This document shows, piece by piece, positions 30,677 to 39,732 of a DNA stretch of 64,000 nt (its first letter is position 1; the number at the start of each line of letters is the position of its first letter). Under the pieces are notes generated by a model, which had not been told where the DNA came from, ran no database searches, and saw nothing but the letters and a program-made list of their open reading frames with translations. The position numbers and the translations under genes are program-made. Origin of the DNA: a virus; the IMG/VR virus record IMGVR_UViG_3300022935_000010, positions 43,116 to 107,115 of that record, one strand, 5' to 3'.

Positions 30677-33643
30677 ATGCCTGTTTTACCGGACAAAATA
30701 TTAGAGGATTTTGAAATAGATGCATTTTTTGATAGAGTAAACGTTTCAGCGGAAAAGATAATTAGTGACCCTAAGTTTAAGTTAACAACTCCGAATTTAC
30801 CTGGACTTTCTTTACTTCTTAAACTTCAAATAAGGGTATTTGAGAAAAGTTTAGCCTCTTCTTTTGCTCCTATATTTTTAGGCAAAAAAGCTTTAACCGG
30901 TGGATTCAAAGAAATTAAAGATACTTTCGAAGCCCTAAAGAGTCTTTTCCAAAACCCATTGCAGTTTTTACTAGATGAAGGAGTAAATAGCGTGCTTAAT
31001 GAATTCCCATTTCCTATAAAATTGGAGATAGGAGGTGGACCTGACATTAATTATAATCCACCAGAGGGCGATGGTAGGGCTTTTAATTCTTTTGAGGATT
31101 ATTCCTATGTGGGTGTTTTTAATTCTAGCGGGTTACCTTCATCTGGGCAATATACAACACAACAATCATCTATACCTAATATTTCTGAGGTTACAATTAG
31201 TAAAATCACAAACAGCGGATTTGATAACACATTCCTAGAAAGGATAGTTTCAGGTGATGAGATTCAAATATCTGATGATAATTTTTTAGGTACCTTTATA
31301 GTAAACTCTTCAATTTTTCTTAGCGAAGACCAAAGTGTAAGATTGAATCTTTCAGTTAAGTCCATTAAAAATCTAAAAAATGGAAAGGGTGAAAACACTA
31401 TACCTGGTTTTAACCTATCAAGTTTAAAGCTTAATGGGTGTCAGTTAGCTACTCGGTCTTTTTTGCAAGCTGATGGAACACTAAGAATGCCTTTAAGTTC
31501 ATTGGGATTAAACATTCCTTTATTATCCTCAGTTTCTTTTGTACTTGGTGATTTTGAAAATGTTCAGGACTCTTCACCTACAAAGCAGTATATTAAAAAG
31601 CTGTCCGATGAAACTGGTGTGGAATTTCAAGAATTATTGGGTGGTGTTTTGGAGGGTAAATTTCCATCTTTGGATTTTGCAAAGATTCAGGAGGAAACCC
31701 AAGCTGGTATTGAAAATTCTAATGAGCAAAGTAAGAAGGACTTAATAGTACTTGCTAGGTTATTGGAAATTGCTGTAACCAATCCTTGCTTTTTAATAGC
31801 AATAATTATAAATTATTTAAAATTACTTCTTTTGCCAATTAGGGTTGTCGTTGGGGTTCTAAAGGGTCTTGGCGAATTGATTTCAGGTCCAATTAAACTC
31901 ATCAAGACGGTAATTAAAGGAATTACAGACCCAATAGGATTGATTTGCGATCTTGTATCGAAATCATTTTTGGAGGTATTACGACCCTATATTCAAAGTC
32001 CATTACAAGCTTCTAATATTACATGGGAAGAAGCACTCAACGATCCCGATGATCCAAGTAGGGGTTTACAACCTTTGGTTTCTGATATGGTTTGTGGAGA
32101 TTTTTCTAAGAAGTTAAAAAATTATGTTCCTAATCCAAGTTTCTTTGAAAATTTAAATAACAGTTTAAATATTGAAAGTGAAAAAGAAAATGGCCCCCAA
32201 ATTACATTTGATCTAATAACAGAAGGGGATTTTCCAAAGGAAGGACAAGTTTTAGTTAATTCAGATAAAATATCTAAGATAACTAACTTCAAGGTTTCTT
32301 CTTTTTCAAATACTGTTGAAAATGCATTACCATATCTAGCATATCTTACACCGGGGGACGAGTTTAGTTTTCAGTTTGATGATCAAAGTGGAAAATATAG
32401 AATTAGTACGAAGAATTTCGTTAGAAATGAGGGATCATCTTATTTTGATATAAATGTTGTACTAGTTAAAAGTATATTGGATTTAGCAAAGGAAAAGTCT
32501 ATAGGGGATTTATTACTTGCTGGTATTAATATCGATTCTTTAAAAGCTAGTTTAAGTATTACAAATCCTGATAGGGAATTCTTATTTATAATAGAAAGGT
32601 ATCTGCCAATTAAAGTAGTGGTAGCTTGGGAAGCTATAAAAGGAATAATAGCTGTTTTTGGTGGATTAGCCCAACAGGTTCCTTCCCTAATACCAGCTGT
32701 ACTTAGAAGTATATTAGGATTGAATGAAGGCAAAAGCAGGGCTGAAATTGAAAGTCAACTGGATGGTGGTTTTAACTCTCCTGAAACATTGATTGATTCT
32801 ACATCGGAAGTTCTTCAACTTTTATTTAATGTCCCAATTGATTCTTTTTTGCAGACTTATTCTACCGAGTCAGATAGAGTTATGAGCTTGGATAAGCCTG
32901 GTTTAATATTGGAGGGCAATAACAAAAGGGGAAGAAGAATAAGATTAGTAAATAGGGGAGTGTTTCCAATTAGGAGAAATGAGAATCAAAAAAATGCATT
33001 AGATGCTGCTTATGATGTTGTACAAAATGAAAAAAAAGATTTGGAGCCTGGTGTGGAGGACATTTTTTATGACCTATATGATCTTTTAGATTCCAACGGC
33101 TTGGATACTGCTATTTATAGAAACAAGATTTCTCCTCTTCCGGGTGTAGCTACTTACCGCTCTTATAGCTTCGGTCAGCAATTTTTGAATTTTAGTAAGG
33201 ATGGAGTTGGTGGTGGATTATTTGAGGGAAAAGAACCATTTTATCCCTTCAGACTTCGAGGAAGGCAGGATTTTTATTGGGGAGCTTTAAATGTAAAGGA
33301 GCTTGGGGATAGCGTTAAGATAAGAGCTTGGATTTTATTAATCATAAATAATGTTCCTTGGTTTAACGATAAAAGAAAAAATTTCACTTTTGATAGCTCC
33401 CTTTCCGCAAAAAAATTTAACCTGGAAGACACGAATATAGTTGTTTATGGAAATGATTATAACCAGGATGAAGTGAAAAGGAAAATAATATTTAGTGGAT
33501 CTGTTTACGATGCATTAAATAAATACAAGATTACCAAATTATCGTATGATAAAAAGGAGTCCTATTACAAACTTAGGGTTAAAATTTTGCGTGAGATAGT
33601 TTTCGTTACTGATTTTGCTCTTCCTTCCCTTCTTGAAAGCTAA
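30677..33643 (+). CDS. Large hub or tape-measure candidate
   Basis: 988 aa. Residues about 370-425 are a run of hydrophobic helices (PCFLIAIIINYLKLLLLPIR, then VVVGVLKGLGELI and ITDPIGLICDLV), and another hydrophobic helix lies near 655-680. The N-terminus is helical; much of the rest is beta-rich and polar. Membrane-inserting helices in a long tail protein suit a tape-measure or hub component ejected ahead of DNA, and the position right after the spike gene agrees. But it lacks the long coiled coil typical of tape measures. Codons are T-ending and AT-rich, so expression is probably low. Confidence 0.45.
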   Translation: MPVLPDKILEDFEIDAFFDRVNVSAEKIISDPKFKLTTPNLPGLSLLLKLQIRVFEKSLASSFAPIFLGKKALTGGFKEIKDTFEALKSLFQNPLQFLLDEGVNSVLNEFPFPIKLEIGGGPDINYNPPEGDGRAFNSFEDYSYVGVFNSSGLPSSGQYTTQQSSIPNISEVTISKITNSGFDNTFLERIVSGDEIQISDDNFLGTFIVNSSIFLSEDQSVRLNLSVKSIKNLKNGKGENTIPGFNLSSLKLNGCQLATRSFLQADGTLRMPLSSLGLNIPLLSSVSFVLGDFENVQDSSPTKQYIKKLSDETGVEFQELLGGVLEGKFPSLDFAKIQEETQAGIENSNEQSKKDLIVLARLLEIAVTNPCFLIAIIINYLKLLLLPIRVVVGVLKGLGELISGPIKLIKTVIKGITDPIGLICDLVSKSFLEVLRPYIQSPLQASNITWEEALNDPDDPSRGLQPLVSDMVCGDFSKKLKNYVPNPSFFENLNNSLNIESEKENGPQITFDLITEGDFPKEGQVLVNSDKISKITNFKVSSFSNTVENALPYLAYLTPGDEFSFQFDDQSGKYRISTKNFVRNEGSSYFDINVVLVKSILDLAKEKSIGDLLLAGINIDSLKASLSITNPDREFLFIIERYLPIKVVVAWEAIKGIIAVFGGLAQQVPSLIPAVLRSILGLNEGKSRAEIESQLDGGFNSPETLIDSTSEVLQLLFNVPIDSFLQTYSTESDRVMSLDKPGLILEGNNKRGRRIRLVNRGVFPIRRNENQKNALDAAYDVVQNEKKDLEPGVEDIFYDLYDLLDSNGLDTAIYRNKISPLPGVATYRSYSFGQQFLNFSKDGVGGGLFEGKEPFYPFRLRGRQDFYWGALNVKELGDSVKIRAWILLIINNVPWFNDKRKNFTFDSSLSAKKFNLEDTNIVVYGNDYNQDEVKRKIIFSGSVYDALNKYKITKLSYDKKESYYKLRVKILREIVFVTDFALPSLLES

Positions 33644-33654
33644 TTTTGTTATTA

Positions 33655-33663
33655 GATATATAG
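33655..33663 (+). promoter_or_regulatory. Putative late promoter element GATATATAG
   Basis: 12 bp after the previous stop and 37 bp before the S1-like gene. Same form as at 9994. Confidence 0.5.
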
Positions 33664-33691
33664 TTTAGTTAACTTTCTAATACAAAAATAA

Positions 33692-34858
33692 ATGAACACA
33701 TCCGAAAACAAAGATAACATCCAGGAAGAGTTTAACTGGAACATCCCTAACAGAAGAACAATCAACAGAGACATAGAAGTTTTTGACGATTCCAAAGTTT
33801 ACTGTAGGGAAGACTATGCACAATCTTTGTACTATCAAATGGCTGAAAGCCTGAAGGGAATAAATTCTTCCAAAGATCTAAGAACTGGGAATTCTTACGA
33901 AAGCACAATTACCACTCTAACTGAAAAATACGCTATTGCACAGACATACGAGGGGCAGTCAATTTATATTGACCTTGTAAAGGAAACAAAGGATGCAGGC
34001 AAACTTGGAATCACTGGGGTTGAGTTTGAGATAGGATCAGAAATACAGACGATTGTCAGAAACGTAAACGGCACTTATTATGGGTCTGTAATCGATTGCT
34101 TCATAGAGAATACCAAACAGGAATTCTTTGAACAAATTAAGAAAGAATCTCTTGCATATGAAGCTAGAATTGAATCCATTAATAATGGTGGCTATATCGT
34201 TGACGTTCAGGGCATTAAATGTTTCCTTCCTGGATCTTTAGCAGCTGCTAACAAGATTACAGATTTTGAATCCTATTTAGGCAAGGAAATCTATGTGATG
34301 ATCGACGGGTACGTACAGAAGAAAGACATTTTCGTAGTTTCTTATAAGAAGTATCTTAATAAGATTATGGACGAGAAGATACAAGAACTCGATCTTACCA
34401 AGAAATATAAAGGACACGTTACAGGAACCTCGAGCTTTGGTATCTTTGTTGAATGGGAAGACATTTACACTGGACTTATACACAAGACAGAATTTGACAA
34501 CCAGAAGGTCCAAGGATTTACCGCTGGCGATGAGATTGAATTCTACGTGAAGGAAGTAAAAGATGACAACAGACTTACATTGACCTTTGGCGAACCAGTA
34601 GATAAAACACTTAAGATTTACGATCTTAAGAAAGACATCGATGAAGGATCAAATCCAATTTCGAATGCAAGGGTAAAGCACAAAAGAAAAAATGGTGCTT
34701 TAGTTGAACTTCCTGAAATGGGTTTAATGGCTATGATTCCACAAGGAAGACTTAGTAGGGACCATAAAAATCTCAAAAGTGGAGATCAAATACTCGTTTC
34801 CGTTTATGAGGTAGATCCAGTGATGGGTAAAATATTTGTAGAACCACTTAATGAGTAA
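33692..34858 (+). CDS. Ribosomal protein S1-like, multi-S1-domain RNA-binding protein
   Basis: 388 aa with at least three S1 (OB-fold) domains. One is at about 155-218 (GGYIVDVQGIKCFLPGS, then VVSYKKYL), one at 238-298 (KGHVTGTSSFGIFVEWED, GLIHKTEF, LTLTFGE), and one at 325-385 (NARVKHKRKNGALVELPEMG, GQILVSVYEV). A fourth, degenerate one lies at 65-135. The first two are closest to the S1 style. Such proteins bind A/U-rich mRNA and can help ribosome recruitment. The gene has capsid-like codon use (all seven Asn codons in the first 27 residues are AAC) and an A-rich leader. It overlaps the next gene by eight bases. Role in a phage is unknown: host or phage translation control is an inference. 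Confidence 0.8.
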   Translation: MNTSENKDNIQEEFNWNIPNRRTINRDIEVFDDSKVYCREDYAQSLYYQMAESLKGINSSKDLRTGNSYESTITTLTEKYAIAQTYEGQSIYIDLVKETKDAGKLGITGVEFEIGSEIQTIVRNVNGTYYGSVIDCFIENTKQEFFEQIKKESLAYEARIESINNGGYIVDVQGIKCFLPGSLAAANKITDFESYLGKEIYVMIDGYVQKKDIFVVSYKKYLNKIMDEKIQELDLTKKYKGHVTGTSSFGIFVEWEDIYTGLIHKTEFDNQKVQGFTAGDEIEFYVKEVKDDNRLTLTFGEPVDKTLKIYDLKKDIDEGSNPISNARVKHKRKNGALVELPEMGLMAMIPQGRLSRDHKNLKSGDQILVSVYEVDPVMGKIFVEPLNE

Positions 34859-36248
34859 TTACACCCACTTTGATAAAAGACAGGTACTTTCCTCTGCTGT
34901 ATTAGGATTTGAGTTTGAATTCTTTTCTGAAATGGTTAGGGGAAGGATTACCGAGTCTTTGTCAAAATTGTTGGGTAAAAAAGTGATGCTTTCCAATAAG
35001 TATCACTCGAAGGATCCAGTTAGCTCAGAGGTATTTAAGCTAGAGCCAGATTACTCTGGTGGTAGTAAAATGAATGAGTTGGTAACGGGTCCTTTACCAT
35101 ATGCTGAAGCAATTCCCGTACTTATAAAAGTTCTAAAATGGATTGGCGAGAATGGGTGGACTACAGATAAATGTGCATTCCAATTTTCACTAAGTTTTGA
35201 CAAGTTTGATAGATCTTTGAAAAGGATGGAGGAACTTGATAAGCTTAAATTTATACTAGGCATAGACGAGGGACTAATTTACTCAAAGTTTGGTAATAGA
35301 AAAAATAACGTTTACGCTAAGTCTATTAAAAGGGTAATTCCTAGAAATAGATTTTCGATACTAGAAAATGTTTCTTATATAGATCCAAAGCTTTTCAAGA
35401 TACCTGAGGAGAAGTATTACGGTGCTAATTTTAGTAAAATTCCAAAGGGATACGTTGAGATAAGATATCTTGGTGGCAGGGATTACCAGAAGAAAATAGG
35501 TGCAATTAGAGAAGTGATTGATTATGTCATTCTTTATACTCATGATATTCTTTCCGGTAGGTCTGTTTATGACAAAAATGATCTTGAGAATCTCAAGAAG
35601 ATGATGAAAGAATATTCTAAGGTTGTTAGAAGTTTCTCAAATCCCGAAAGCTTCTTTAGCAACTTCCCAGATTTCCATCTTCTTGTAGATCTTAAGGGCT
35701 ATGAAGAAAATATCAAAACCTATTTCCCTTACATAAGGGAAAAGATATTTGATTTGATAGTGGAGGGAAATGTGAGGAGCGGATTCTTCAATTATGATAC
35801 CACCAATGGTAGATTCCAATTGAAGGATGCTAAGGTAAAAAACGCTTCTTATATAGACGATATGGATTTGGTTAATTGTAAAATCAGATCTTCAAAGTTG
35901 GATAATTGTAGATTATTCGGATCCGATATAAGGAATAGTGAAATATACAATTCAGAGATAACTAATTCGAATAGCATCCAAAAGTCTAAAATCAAAGATT
36001 GTAGCGCAGACTATGGAAATAAACTTATTGAATGCTACGTTGATTGTCCCGAAAAGATGATCGATTGTGAAATTACTGGTGGTGTCCTTAGAAAGGCAGA
36101 TATCGGTAGAAATGCACAAGTAAGTAAGGAGACTGAAAAAGCAAAAGACTTTAATGAAATAAGGAAAAGTCGATTTATAACTGATTCCAGACTAAAGAAT
36201 CTGAACGATCCTATATCTAGAATAAAGTTTAAAAATCAGAATTACTAA
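34851..36248 (+). CDS. Amidoligase-like protein with pentapeptide-like C-terminal region
   Basis: 465 aa. Residues 15-230 follow the Amidoligase_2 (ATP-grasp-like carboxylate-amine ligase) pattern: LGFEFEFF at 18-25, LEPDYSGGSKMNELVTGPLP at 64-83, CAFQFSLSFD at 108-117, NRKNNVYAKS at 149-158, GANF at 191-194 and YVEIRYLGGRDYQKK at 201-215. Residues 324-420 are a ladder of short S/N/D-x-[LI]-x-x units (SSKLDNCRLFGSDIRNSEIY), resembling a pentapeptide-type beta-helix and rich in Cys. Family members are predicted to join carboxyl and amino groups, for example in peptide tagging. It is translationally coupled to the S1-like gene (ATGAGTAA overlap). Substrate unknown. Confidence 0.6.
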   Translation: MSNYTHFDKRQVLSSAVLGFEFEFFSEMVRGRITESLSKLLGKKVMLSNKYHSKDPVSSEVFKLEPDYSGGSKMNELVTGPLPYAEAIPVLIKVLKWIGENGWTTDKCAFQFSLSFDKFDRSLKRMEELDKLKFILGIDEGLIYSKFGNRKNNVYAKSIKRVIPRNRFSILENVSYIDPKLFKIPEEKYYGANFSKIPKGYVEIRYLGGRDYQKKIGAIREVIDYVILYTHDILSGRSVYDKNDLENLKKMMKEYSKVVRSFSNPESFFSNFPDFHLLVDLKGYEENIKTYFPYIREKIFDLIVEGNVRSGFFNYDTTNGRFQLKDAKVKNASYIDDMDLVNCKIRSSKLDNCRLFGSDIRNSEIYNSEITNSNSIQKSKIKDCSADYGNKLIECYVDCPEKMIDCEITGGVLRKADIGRNAQVSKETEKAKDFNEIRKSRFITDSRLKNLNDPISRIKFKNQNY

Positions 36249-36249
36249 C

Positions 36250-37026
36250 ATGACCTTAGAAGAACTAGTACAGGAAATTAAGGACGATCTTTCAGCAAGT
36301 TGCTCTTTACCCTATAATCTTAATGATGATGAAATACACAGAATCATAAGAAGGGCAAAGTTGTATATGTATGACAACTATCAATATGCTGCTGAGGAAA
36401 GGGTTTTTATCCTTGCCAACAACCTATTCGGTCATGAGGAGTTTAGAAGAACCCGCCAGATAAAACTGCCAGAGAAGATTGTCAGTGTTTATGATGTAAG
36501 AGAAGTTAATGGAATGGGTATTGCAGGAACTCCAGATAGGGATTTTGGTGACTCTAAACTTCTTGGGTCTGAACTTCTGTTATCTCCTTTTACTGGGGAT
36601 AACCTAGTTTATAGGACAGTTATGTATTCTTACTTTGATCTTGCACAAGCATATCTACTACCGACATTTGCATTTAAGTTTAATAAAAACAATAAGAAAC
36701 TTACCATTCTAGGTAGAGATCCAAATAGATCTGGATCTGGTGGCGTAGGCACAGGCTATAACCAAAACGGTATGGATGTGGCTGTAAGATGTTTTATTGC
36801 TATTGATGATTATGAACTATACGACGACGAGTTGTTTGTTAGATACTGCTTAGCTAAGGCAAAGATTTCTCTCTCCAGGGTGTTAAGCGCTTTTGATTAT
36901 AACCTTCCTGGTGGTGTAAGAGTAAATACGTCGGAACTTAGATCTGATGGAGAAAGAGAACTTCAAGAGGTCATGGATATGATCAACGGGGAGAACACTC
37001 CTTCTTATTTCTTACAGTGGAACTAA
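36250..37026 (+). CDS. Putative neck or head-completion protein
   Basis: 258 aa. DDEIHRIIRRAKLYMYDNYQ near 25-44, followed by IKLPEKIVSVYDVREVNG near 75-92, is the usual layout of adaptor and neck proteins (N-terminal helices, then a beta sandwich). The C-terminus has a helical RYCLAKAKISLSRVLSAFDY. The family cannot be named with certainty. It starts one base after the previous stop and ends the short operon before a new promoter. Confidence 0.45.
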   Translation: MTLEELVQEIKDDLSASCSLPYNLNDDEIHRIIRRAKLYMYDNYQYAAEERVFILANNLFGHEEFRRTRQIKLPEKIVSVYDVREVNGMGIAGTPDRDFGDSKLLGSELLLSPFTGDNLVYRTVMYSYFDLAQAYLLPTFAFKFNKNNKKLTILGRDPNRSGSGGVGTGYNQNGMDVAVRCFIAIDDYELYDDELFVRYCLAKAKISLSRVLSAFDYNLPGGVRVNTSELRSDGERELQEVMDMINGENTPSYFLQWN

Positions 37027-37030
37027 TCTT

Positions 37031-37039
37031 GATATATAT
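37031..37039 (+). promoter_or_regulatory. Putative late promoter element GATATATAT
   Basis: 27 bp before the gp25-like gene, first of the wedge operon. The leader that follows forms a small hairpin ending at the start codon (GGGGAATT 37040-37047 with AATTTCCC 37050-37057). Confidence 0.5.
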
Positions 37040-37057
37040 GGGGAATTAAAATTTCCC

Positions 37058-37429
37058 ATGGTAGAGATTTATAACAGAGACCCTTCTGATCCAAATTACA
37101 AGGAAAATATTGTTGAGATAACTCAACCGGTTGAAATTTGTATAGGTCAACTGAAAATGCTTCTCCTTACTAATAAGGGAGAAGTCCTTGGTGACCCTAA
37201 ATTCGGACTTAATCTTGAGGATTTGGTTTTTAGTTTAGAACTATCCGAAAAAACGTTAAGAGATGAAATAGAGAAGGGACTTAGATTCTATGTACCCCTG
37301 TTTGCTCAATTGGGTGGATATTTTGATTTGAAATTTTACCAGGGTACCGAAAGGGACATCTGTTTGCTTGATTTTTATATACCAAGTTCGGGTGACCAAA
37401 GCCCAACAATATCATTGAAAGTAAGTTAA
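37058..37429 (+). CDS. Baseplate wedge gp25-like protein
   Basis: 123 aa, the usual length. LKMLLLTNKGEVLGDPKFGL, then NLEDLVF (about 33-58), is the core signature of gp25/GPW family proteins. The rest, LRDEIEKGLRFYVPLF and the final strand IYIPSS, agrees. gp25 anchors the wedge to the sheath in contractile tails and normally neighbours gp6, as it does here. Confidence 0.85.
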   Translation: MVEIYNRDPSDPNYKENIVEITQPVEICIGQLKMLLLTNKGEVLGDPKFGLNLEDLVFSLELSEKTLRDEIEKGLRFYVPLFAQLGGYFDLKFYQGTERDICLLDFYIPSSGDQSPTISLKVS

Positions 37430-37433
37430 GAAG

Positions 37434-39203
37434 ATGGCTAACAATATTTTTAGAAAAAATAACATCCTTATCAAAGGGCTTCTTGGGGATTCCTTTGAAT
37501 TTCTACAAAGGACCTATAATCAGACAAGGAACGTCTTTACTGTATCCTCTGCCTGGGGACAGATACTTTTTGTTCTTGAAAACCTTTCCCAACTTATTCT
37601 TTACTTCATAGAGGATTCTATCACTGAACTTAACATGCAAGAGGCAACTAGAAGTTATTCTATAAAAAGTTTGGCCAGAATTGCAGGATATGATCCAGTA
37701 AGGGGTATGTCTGCACAAGGGGAAGCATCTGTAGCCTGGAACTTGAGAGAAGATGATGCAGGCGGCGGCGCTGTCATACTAAGTAACAACCCAAAGATAC
37801 AAAGTATCCAAAATGGTCTTCCATATACAATTGTATTGAATTCACCTTCTGTAAAGATACCTTTAACAAGAGGAAAAAAGTACAATTTTAAGATAGTCCA
37901 AGGTTCCTTTTCTACCTCCACGTTTACTGGAACTGGACTTTCATTGCAGAGCTTCAATCTTCCATCTAAAGCTGGTGCATACATTGATCAGTTTTATGTG
38001 GATGTATATGTTAACGGTAACAAATGGGAAAGATATGAATCCTTATATGACATACCATTAAATGGAGAGGGCTACTTAGTAAAGAGTGGAATTGGTGAAG
38101 GTATAGACATATATTTTGGAAATAATAATTTTGGTAAAATACCACAATCTGGGAGTATCATAACTGTAGAGTATTTGCAAACCTCGGGGTTCAGTGGTAA
38201 TCTACAATCAAGATCTGATACAAACCTTACTTATAGATTCCTTGATAGTGGCACGGATCTTTTTGGTAATGACGTAAATCTTAATAACTACCTTACAGTA
38301 ACGGGATTGCTTGATCCAAGCTTTGGTGCAGATCCAGAACCCATAGAACTGACAAGATTAGTTGCTCCTAAAACAAGTAGGTCTTATGTTTTTGCTAATT
38401 CTGAGAATTATGAGATTTATTTGCAAAAGCTAAATATATTCTCACAAATACAGGCTTTCTCAACTTTTGATGATGAATACCTGGATGACGACAATGTTGT
38501 TTACATTTTCTTAGTCCCAGATGTAACTATTTCTCTTACCTCAAACCAAGACTACTTTGATATACCTCAGAGTCAGTTTTTGCTTACACAGTCTCAAAAG
38601 CTTTCTTTACTTAATTTGATAGAAGATTCTGGTAGAATGATAGCAACTACTGTTGTTAAAATATTAGATTCTGAGATAAAAAGGTTTGTTGGAAATGTGT
38701 CTATGTCTATTTTCGAAGGATATGATCCTGAGATTCTTAAGGATATTATCAGGGAAAGAATATCAGAATACATGCTTAATCTTAAAAGGAGGGATAGGAT
38801 ACCAAAGTCTGATATAATTGCTATTATAGAAGGCGTCGAAGGTGTAGATTCAGTTTCTTTCTTCTTTGTAGGTGAGGACAATGAAAGATATCATGAAACT
38901 GTGGATAATCTATCGAACGCATCTAATGCACAGCTTGAAAGACAAATTGGGATGGATGAGTATGGTGATATAATTATAGGAAGGGGTGAACTTGTTCTTC
39001 TTCGAGGTGGATGGTCTGATAGATATGGAACTACTTATGAAGAGGGAATTGTTACTGGTAAGCCCTCCGCATTAAATATTTCAATTTCGAGCATTAACCC
39101 AAGAAACTTCTTGAATGAATTAAATGCTAAAGCCAAAGCAAATCTCGTAAATGCTGATAGAAATTCGCTTAGTAATACGAGATCAATGAGATCAACGCTA
39201 TGA
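37434..39203 (+). CDS. Baseplate wedge gp6-like (J-like) protein
   Basis: 589 aa. Early helical part with YSIKSLARIAGYDPVRGMSA, then the beta-rich J domain. IYFGNNNFGKIPQSGSIITV is the typical strand motif of J-like wedge proteins, as is LVAPKTSRSYVFANSENYE. DRIPKSDIIAIIEGVEGVDS near the C-terminus matches the final J-family helix and strand. Forms the heart of the wedge with gp25 and gp7. Directly after gp25, four bases apart, and overlaps the next gene (ATGA). Confidence 0.8.
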   Translation: MANNIFRKNNILIKGLLGDSFEFLQRTYNQTRNVFTVSSAWGQILFVLENLSQLILYFIEDSITELNMQEATRSYSIKSLARIAGYDPVRGMSAQGEASVAWNLREDDAGGGAVILSNNPKIQSIQNGLPYTIVLNSPSVKIPLTRGKKYNFKIVQGSFSTSTFTGTGLSLQSFNLPSKAGAYIDQFYVDVYVNGNKWERYESLYDIPLNGEGYLVKSGIGEGIDIYFGNNNFGKIPQSGSIITVEYLQTSGFSGNLQSRSDTNLTYRFLDSGTDLFGNDVNLNNYLTVTGLLDPSFGADPEPIELTRLVAPKTSRSYVFANSENYEIYLQKLNIFSQIQAFSTFDDEYLDDDNVVYIFLVPDVTISLTSNQDYFDIPQSQFLLTQSQKLSLLNLIEDSGRMIATTVVKILDSEIKRFVGNVSMSIFEGYDPEILKDIIRERISEYMLNLKRRDRIPKSDIIAIIEGVEGVDSVSFFFVGEDNERYHETVDNLSNASNAQLERQIGMDEYGDIIIGRGELVLLRGGWSDRYGTTYEEGIVTGKPSALNISISSINPRNFLNELNAKAKANLVNADRNSLSNTRSMRSTL

Positions 39204-39730
39204 GAAACCGTAACTATACACCGTACCTACCCCCAGTAGAGACTAGTTATACAGTAAGAGGATTTAAGTTTAGAACTTATACTACTGACTTTGAAACCTC
39301 TGATGATCTCTATAAAAGCATTTCAGATGCTGAAGAAAGAGCATATAATATAGGATGCTCTGGCTATAGAAAAGTTACAACGGATGCTTTAGGTACACAG
39401 CTTTATGGACCTTGTTCGGACCTTAATACATATGTAAATATTACAAAAGATATTAAACCGAAAGCAATGGAAAGGAGATATTATGAATTTGATCCAACCG
39501 AAAATATCTATGATGTAAGGGCTTCGATAAATGATGATGTGAAAGAGGGATTTGATTATAAAAACCAAATTTTTGAAAAAACACTATCTAACGTGCTGTT
39601 TAGAGACCCACAAAAGATAGCAATCCTGAATAATATGCAAAGGGTAGTTTTTGCACTTATTGAGTCTGTTAAGCAGATAAGGAATTTTTTCAACTACACA
39701 GTACCTTTCAATAATAAAAGAGTATTCTAA
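39200..39730 (+). CDS. Small baseplate wedge-associated protein, unknown
   Basis: 176 aa. Not recognised. Polar, with aromatic residues (YTPYLPPVETSYTVRGFKFR) and a helical C-terminus (AILNNMQRVVFALIESVKQ). It lies between gp6-like and gp7-like genes with overlap upstream and a two-base gap downstream, so it is probably a wedge component. Confidence 0.55.
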   Translation: MRNRNYTPYLPPVETSYTVRGFKFRTYTTDFETSDDLYKSISDAEERAYNIGCSGYRKVTTDALGTQLYGPCSDLNTYVNITKDIKPKAMERRYYEFDPTENIYDVRASINDDVKEGFDYKNQIFEKTLSNVLFRDPQKIAILNNMQRVVFALIESVKQIRNFFNYTVPFNNKRVF

Positions 39731-39732
39731 AA

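Noticed and set aside
30677-33643. Firm assignment as tape measure protein
   Set aside because: Hydrophobic helices and position fit, but the long coiled coil expected is missing, so it is given only as a candidate.
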